From: Betaproteobacteria bacterium
GTDB lineage: Bacteria > Pseudomonadota > Gammaproteobacteria > Burkholderiales > SG8-39
Reading direction: 5' to 3'
Assembly (NCBI GenBank): GCA_019237595.1
Contig: JAFAGU010000363.1
Coordinates: 1 to 11,248 of the forward strand
Length of the DNA: 11,248 nt
Position numbers and translations under genes: made by a program. Below the pieces are notes generated by a model. That model was not told the DNA's origin. It did no database searches and saw nothing but the letters and a program-made list of their open reading frames with translations. Of the stretch, positions 6,315-11,248 are shown piece by piece. Positions within the stretch are counted from its first letter, which is position 1, and each line of letters begins with the position of its first letter.

Positions 6315-7443
6315 GGCCTTCCTCCGCGAGCGCGTCTGGCCGCGCTTCTCGCGGGCGATGAGCCGGCCGGGCATCTACCTCGCCAACCATTCCCTCGGCC
6401 GCCCGCCCGACCGGATGGCCGACGACGTTCGCGTCGCGCTCGACGCCTGGTACCGCGAGATGGGCGACGCGTGGGACGCATGGCTTGCGGCGCGCGAGCG
6501 CTTCCGCGAGCTCACCGCGAGGCTCGTCGGCGCGCCTTCGCCGGACTGCATCGTGCCCAAGACGAGCGCAGGCCAAGGGTTGAGAGCGGTGCTGAATTCC
6601 TTTCCGGGAATGCCGCGCGTCCTCGCCACGGACGAGGAATTCGACTCGCTGGACTTCATCCTGCGCGTCTATCGCCAGCAGGGGCGCATCCGCCTCAAGG
6701 CTTCCTCCTTCGACGCCTTTCGCTTGGAGCCCTGCGACCTCGTCGTCCTCTCCACGGTCGCATTCCGCACCGGCAAGGTCTTCCAGCAGCTGGAATCGAT
6801 CCTCGCGGAAGCCAGGCGTGCGAAAGCCCTGGTCCTTCTCGACGTGTACCACCACGCGGGCGTGCTGCCGCTCGATCTCGCGGCGCTCGACGTCGATTTC
6901 GCGGTCGGCGGTTCCTACAAGTACCTTCGCGGCGGCCCCGGCGCCTGCTGGCTCTACGTTCATCCCCGGCATCACGCGCGCGTGACGCTCGACACGGGCT
7001 GGTTCGCGAAGAAGGACGTGTTCGGCTATCGGCGCCCGGATCCGCCGGAGTTCGCGGCGGGCGGCGACGCATGGCTCGAGTCCACGCCTCCGGTGCTTGC
7101 GCCGGTGCAGGCCTTGGCGGGCCTGGAGATCACGCTCGAGCTCGGCGTCGAGCGGCTCAGGGAGCATGGACTTGCACAAAAGAAGCGCCTCGCCTCGCTG
7201 CTCGCGGAACGCGGCATCAAGGCGCAGGGCGCCGACGAGCAGCATGGAGCATTCCTGACGCTGGTCAGGGGCGACGCAGCACAGCTCGCCGCACGGCTGG
7301 GCGATGCGGGCATCAAGGTGGACGCACGAGGCGACTACCTGCGCCTCTGCCCGGACATCCTCACGCCGGAAGAAGAGCTCGGGCGCGCCGCTGCAGCGCT
7401 CGAGGAAGCGCTCCGACCAGCTATTTCCCGCCGCGGTGCCTGA
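6292..7443 (+). CDS. kynU: Kynureninase-like PLP enzyme (aminotransferase class V fold), divergent
   Basis: Expected to cleave L-kynurenine to anthranilate and L-alanine using PLP. The 383-residue product has the class V fold. K210 in GGSYKYLRGGPG is the PLP-binding lysine in the SYKYL context typical of kynureninases; D184 in LLDVYHHAG would contact the pyridine nitrogen; ESTPPVLA (263-270) matches the usual GTPP(I/V)L motif. Near the N-terminus NHSLGRPP (32-39) replaces the usual GNSLG, and DVYHHAG replaces DLxHSAG, so it belongs to a divergent branch and is shorter than standard kynureninases (about 415). The ATG at 6292 lies inside the dioxygenase gene (23-nt overlap), suggesting coupled translation. 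This neighbour is the main reason for preferring kynureninase over another class V enzyme such as a desulfurase or epimerase. The 3' end overlaps the convergent SDR gene by 23 nt. Confidence 0.8.
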   Translation: MSAPRLDEAFLRERVWPRFSRAMSRPGIYLANHSLGRPPDRMADDVRVALDAWYREMGDAWDAWLAARERFRELTARLVGAPSPDCIVPKTSAGQGLRAVLNSFPGMPRVLATDEEFDSLDFILRVYRQQGRIRLKASSFDAFRLEPCDLVVLSTVAFRTGKVFQQLESILAEARRAKALVLLDVYHHAGVLPLDLAALDVDFAVGGSYKYLRGGPGACWLYVHPRHHARVTLDTGWFAKKDVFGYRRPDPPEFAAGGDAWLESTPPVLAPVQALAGLEITLELGVERLREHGLAQKKRLASLLAERGIKAQGADEQHGAFLTLVRGDAAQLAARLGDAGIKVDARGDYLRLCPDILTPEEELGRAAAALEEALRPAISRRGA

Positions 7444-8179
7444 GGAAGAGCTTCTGCATCCCGCCTAGCCAGCGGTCGTAGTCGGTGCTTTTGCCGCGCA
7501 GGTAGTCGAGCACCTTGGGATGCGGGAGGACAAGAAAGCGCTCCTCGCGCATCGTCTTGATGAGTTCCTCCATGACATCGTCCGTCGTCAGCACGCCATC
7601 GACGCCCGCCGAGCCGCCGTCGCCGCGGAACATGTTGGTCAGGACGCCTTGCGGGCAGAGGCAAGACACGCGCACGCCGCGACGGCCGTAGGCGATCGCG
7701 ATCCATTCGGCGATGGCGACGGAGCCGCGCTTGGTCACGCCGTAGGTGGCGGACTCCACGATGTTGAGCAGGCCCGCGGCGGAAGCCGTGACGATGAAGT
7801 AGCCGCTGCCGCGCACCGCCATCTTCTCCACGACGGCGCGAGCGGCATAGACGTGCGCCATCACGTGGATCTTCCAGTTGCGCTCCCAGTCGGCGTCCGG
7901 AGCCTCGAGGCCGCCCTCCTGGAAGATGCCCGCGTTCGAGAAGAACACGTCGACGCGGCCGAAGCGCGCCTCCGCCTCGCGGACGAGCCGCTGGAGATCC
8001 GCTTCCTTCGAGACATCGCACGGCACCGCGAAGCCTTCCGCGGTTTCCTCGCTCTTCCGGTAAGAAAGGTCGCCGAGGACGATCCCCGCGGCGCCTTCCT
8101 GGCGGAACCGGAGCGCCGCGGCCTTGCCGATGCCGCTAGCCGCGCCTGTGATGACCGCGATTTTTCCCTTCAAGTCCAC
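7421..8179 (-). CDS. Short-chain dehydrogenase/reductase (classical SDR)
   Basis: NAD(P)-dependent oxidoreductase of 252 residues with a Rossmann fold. Visible motifs: TGAASGIG (11-18) for cofactor binding, D37 at the end of beta-2 (LGDL), which often favours NAD(H), CDV at 54-56, NAG (82-84), and catalytic S133, Y146 and K150 (YGVTK). The fourth residue of the classical tetrad, an Asn in alpha-4, appears as H105 (WKIHVMAH). The C-terminal part (about 180-252) would shape the substrate pocket; the substrate cannot be read directly. Start is GTG 8179, 11 nt after the acyl-CoA dehydrogenase stop, with no strong Shine-Dalgarno but exactly at the normal SDR N-terminus. As third gene after the kinase and dehydrogenase it is a candidate for oxidising or reducing a hydroxy/ketoacyl-CoA, comparable in role to LvaD; that is inference. 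Confidence 0.9.
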   Translation of the reverse strand: MDLKGKIAVITGAASGIGKAAALRFRQEGAAGIVLGDLSYRKSEETAEGFAVPCDVSKEADLQRLVREAEARFGRVDVFFSNAGIFQEGGLEAPDADWERNWKIHVMAHVYAARAVVEKMAVRGSGYFIVTASAAGLLNIVESATYGVTKRGSVAIAEWIAIAYGRRGVRVSCLCPQGVLTNMFRGDGGSAGVDGVLTTDDVMEELIKTMREERFLVLPHPKVLDYLRGKSTDYDRWLGGMQKLFLRHRGGK

Positions 8180-8190
8180 GGGGGAGCTTT

Positions 8191-9422
<1,232 letters not shown>

Positions 9423-9426
<4 letters not shown>

Positions 9427-10478
9427 GCTGCCCTCCTGAGGATGTTCTCCACCTGCTGCCATCCGAGCTCGGCGAGCGGCCGTGTTCGCGAGCCCGCCTC
9501 GAGAGCGTGCGCGCTCGCCGCGGTGCCGTCGACCACGCGCTTCGCGATCCCCTGCGTGATCGCGGCGATCCGGAACAGGTTGTACGCCATGTAATAGTCC
9601 CAGACCGAAGGCTCAATCGCCCTTCGGCGCGTTCTTTCGCAGTACTTCTGCACATACTGGGCTTCGCTGGGAATGCCGAGTTGCTCCAGATCAAGCCCGG
9701 CAATGCCCCTGAACTTGCCCGGAGCGATGTGCCAGCTCATGCAGTGGTACGCGAAATCCGCGAGCGGGTGGCCGAGCGTCGAGAGCTCCCAGTCGAGCAC
9801 TGCGAGGATGCGGGGCTCGCTCGGGTGGAAGATCGTGTTGTCGAGGCGGAAGTCGCCATGCACGATCGACGTTTCGTCGCCTGGCGGGATGTGCTTCGGA
9901 AGCCACTCGATGAGGTTGTCCATCGCCTCGATGCGTTCGAGCTCGGAAGCGCGGTACTGCTTCGTCCAGCGCGAGACCTGCCGCGCGATGTAGTCGCCGG
10001 GCTTGCCGAAGTCCGTCAGGCCCACGGCGCGGAAATCGACCAAATGCAGTTTTGAAATGACGAGATTCAATTCATCCCATATTGCAGCGCGCTCCTGCCC
10101 CGACATGCCAGGCAGCGACTGGTCCCAGAGCACGCGTCCCTCGACGCAGTCCATGACGTAGAAGGCCGTGCCGATGACGGACTCGTCTTCGCAGAGAACA
10201 TAGGGGCGCGCCACCGGAAAATTTATTTCAGACAATGCCTTGATGACTTTGTATTCGCGATCGACCGCGTGCGCGGAGGGGAGGAGCTTCCCCGGCGGTT
10301 TTCTCCTCAACGCGTACTTCTTTCCGTCGGCGGCGGTGAGGCGATAGGTCGGATTGGATTGCCCGCCCTTGAACTGCTCGACCTGGGCGATGCGGAAGCC
10401 GAGGAATTTCTCGAGCGACGCGACATCGATGCGATGGCGTTCCTCGACCGGCTTCGTTCCGACGAACTGCTCGAACAT
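9423..10478 (-). CDS. APH-fold phosphotransferase family protein (ACAD10/11 kinase-domain or LvaA-like)
   Basis: Protein-kinase-like fold phosphotransferase of 351 residues, about the size of the kinase-like domain of ACAD10/11. Visible elements: FKGGQSNPTYRL (36-47) as the nucleotide loop, ALRRKPPGKLLPSAH (56-70) with the ATP-binding basic residues, E75 in VDREYKVI, the catalytic loop HGDFRLDN (207-214; D209 base, N214 metal ligand) and D229 in VLDWE as the second metal ligand. Annotation pipelines often call these aminoglycoside phosphotransferases, but the RRKPPG and LPSAHAVDREY motifs mark the group linked with acyl-CoA dehydrogenases. Best supported role: phosphorylation of the 4-hydroxyl of a 4-hydroxyacyl-CoA. 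Start is ATG 10478 with only a weak ribosome site (AGGGTAAG upstream). It is first in a minus-strand operon with ACAD and SDR, and divergent from the cupin gene. Confidence 0.9.
9432..9437 (-). promoter_or_regulatory. Perfect Shine-Dalgarno setting a TTG start for the ACAD gene
   Basis: AGGAGG on the minus strand, inside the last codons of the kinase gene, 5 nt before TTG at 9426. It is the strongest ribosome site in the window and decides the ACAD start against the longer in-frame option at 9462. Confidence 0.8.
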
Positions 10479-10490
10479 CGTTTCAGCTTA

Positions 10491-10506
10491 CCCTAGAATT
10501 TCAGGG
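10491..10506. promoter_or_regulatory. Imperfect palindrome in the divergent kinase/cupin intergenic region, possible operator
   Basis: CCCTAGAATTTCAGGG is symmetric at 12 of 16 positions (CCCT and AGGG arms, AATT centre). It lies in the 51-bp space between two divergent starts and covers a plausible -10 box, a typical place for a repressor site. No regulator gene is in the window, and one 16-bp palindrome can arise by chance. Confidence 0.35.
10494..10499 (+). promoter_or_regulatory. Candidate -10 box of the cupin gene
   Basis: TAGAAT, one mismatch from TATAAT, lies 30 nt before the cupin ATG. A weak -35 match (TCGAAC, 10471-10476, three of six) sits 17 bp upstream inside the first codons of the divergent kinase gene. 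Confidence 0.3.
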
Positions 10507-10514
10507 CTTTTTAC

Positions 10515-10520
10515 GGGGAG
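10515..10520 (+). promoter_or_regulatory. Shine-Dalgarno of the cupin gene
   Basis: GGGGAG ends 9 nt before the ATG at 10530, slightly long but acceptable spacing. It supports that start. Confidence 0.5.
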
Positions 10521-10529
10521 TTCACTGCC

Positions 10530-10958
10530 ATGCCCGCCTTCCACGTCAGCCATGCCACGACCTCGAAATTCAAGCGCCGCGGATTGCGCGCGTACTTCGA
10601 ATACCGCGACCTCGGCATCGACCGAGCAACGCGCGGCAAGGTGGTCGCGCACGTGATCCGCGCGCGGCGCGGCAAGGCGCCGCACGGCGAATGGCATCGG
10701 CACGACTGCCGGGTGCAGTTCGTCTATGTGCTCAAGGGCTGGGTCGAATTCGAGTACGAGCGCGTCGGCAAGGTGATGATGCGAGCCGGCAGCTGCTTCT
10801 ATCAGCCGCCAAACATCCGGCACCGGGAGATCCGCCACTCGAAGGACGTGGAGCTGCTCGAGATCGTCGCGCCGGCGAACTTCAAGACGCGGGACGCTGC
10901 GCCGCCTTCGGCGAGACCTGCAGCCAGAAAGTCACCGGCCCGTCGTTCACGAGGCTGA
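10530..10958 (+). CDS. Small cupin-domain protein
   Basis: Single-domain cupin of 142 residues, beta-barrel fold, function unknown. Cupin motif 1 is at 53-70 (GEWHRHDCRVQFVYVLKG): H56 and H58 are in place, but the usual glutamate is Q63. Motif 2 is at 87-98 (GSCFYQPPNIRH) with H98. Three histidines could still hold a metal; loss of the glutamate makes a binding or regulatory role as likely as catalysis. The cupin domain ends near residue 118 (VAPANFKT); the last 21 or so residues are Arg/Ala/Pro-rich and antisense to the D-aminoacyl-tRNA deacylase gene, so the tail may be an unstructured by-product of the overlap. Divergent from the kinase operon, so possibly co-regulated with it, but nothing in the sequence ties it to that pathway. 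Confidence 0.82.
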   Translation: MPAFHVSHATTSKFKRRGLRAYFEYRDLGIDRATRGKVVAHVIRARRGKAPHGEWHRHDCRVQFVYVLKGWVEFEYERVGKVMMRAGSCFYQPPNIRHREIRHSKDVELLEIVAPANFKTRDAAPPSARPAARKSPARRSRG

Positions 10959-11248
10959 CCTTCATGTCCGCGCCAAAGCGGCCGGATGCGACGCGGGGGT
11001 GAAGCGCCTTTAGCTTCTCGAGAAAAAGCAGGAAGGCTCTCGAACCCTCCTCCGGCGAGGCGCCGCCCGAGAGGCTCGGCCGCATTCCGCTCGACGTATC
11101 GGCGACCAGCGTGAATTGCGGCACGGCGAGCACGCCGGCGCCAATGTCCTTCACCGAACGATTCATCTTCCCCGCGTCGTCGGCAAAGACCCGGTAGCCC
11201 AGGACGCGCTCGGCGAGGCGCGCGGCTTCGAGGAGCACGTCCGGCAGC
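10882..11248 (-). CDS. dtd: D-aminoacyl-tRNA deacylase (D-Tyr-tRNA deacylase), 5' partial
   Basis: Hydrolyses D-aminoacyl-tRNAs (and mischarged Gly-tRNA(Ala)), protecting translation; cytosolic homodimer in the family. The frame stays open to the window edge, so about 35 N-terminal residues lie outside; roughly 121 are visible. Motifs: AGKMNRSVKDIG, the PQFT segment (SQxT in E. coli DTD) holding the catalytic threonine, ADTSSGMRPS, and NDGPVTF, which contains the Gly-cisPro dipeptide used for chiral proofreading. The first serine of SQxT is proline here. GTG 11238 is in frame but internal, because conserved DTD sequence must precede it. The 3' end overlaps the convergent cupin gene by 77 nt, and that overlap contains the NxGPVT motif. 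Confidence 0.92.
   Translation of the reverse strand, partial: LPDVLLEAARLAERVLGYRVFADDAGKMNRSVKDIGAGVLAVPQFTLVADTSSGMRPSLSGGASPEEGSRAFLLFLEKLKALHPRVASGRFGADMKVSLVNDGPVTFWLQVSPKAAQRPAS

Overview
The window is GC-rich bacterial chromosome with G/C-biased third codon positions. It holds twelve tightly packed protein genes (two cut by the window edges). I saw no tRNA or rRNA gene, insertion sequence, CRISPR array or phage gene. The set (FadI/FadJ-type beta-oxidation pair, YciA thioesterase, MarC, tryptophan 2,3-dioxygenase close to the Xanthomonas type, DTD) suggests a proteobacterium. Betaproteobacteria is my best guess, by family resemblance only.

Layout: (1) 1-4113, plus strand: thiolase (5' end missing), beta-oxidation multifunctional protein, YciA-type acyl-CoA thioesterase and a TSUP/TauE-type membrane exporter, with gaps of 18, 9 and 1 nt, probably one operon. 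(2) 4118-5413, minus strand: glutathione S-transferase followed with zero gap by a MarC-family membrane protein. (3) 5472-7443, plus strand: tryptophan 2,3-dioxygenase overlapping a divergent kynureninase by 23 nt, the upper tryptophan-to-anthranilate route without a visible formamidase. (4) 7421-10478, minus strand: an APH-fold kinase, an ACAD10/11-type acyl-CoA dehydrogenase and a short-chain dehydrogenase, in transcription order. (5) 10530-10958, plus strand: a small cupin. (6) 10882-11248, minus strand: D-aminoacyl-tRNA deacylase with its N-terminus outside the window.

The most interesting unit is region 4. Mammalian ACAD10/ACAD11 carry a kinase-like APH domain fused to an acyl-CoA dehydrogenase domain, and the levulinate pathway of Pseudomonas putida uses separate kinase (LvaA), ACAD (LvaC) and oxidoreductase (LvaD) proteins. 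In both systems a 4-hydroxyacyl-CoA is phosphorylated, then phosphate is lost on the ACAD, which feeds the chain into beta-oxidation. The three genes here look like an unfused version of that module. The beta-oxidation operon about 5 kb away could take over its product. This functional link is inference.

Gene packing is extreme. No gap exceeds 58 bp. The three convergent junctions are a 4-nt gap (TSUP/MarC), a 23-nt overlap (kynureninase/SDR) and a 77-nt overlap (cupin/DTD). The only spaces that can hold divergent promoters are 5414-5471 and 10479-10529, and each contains a plausible regulatory motif.
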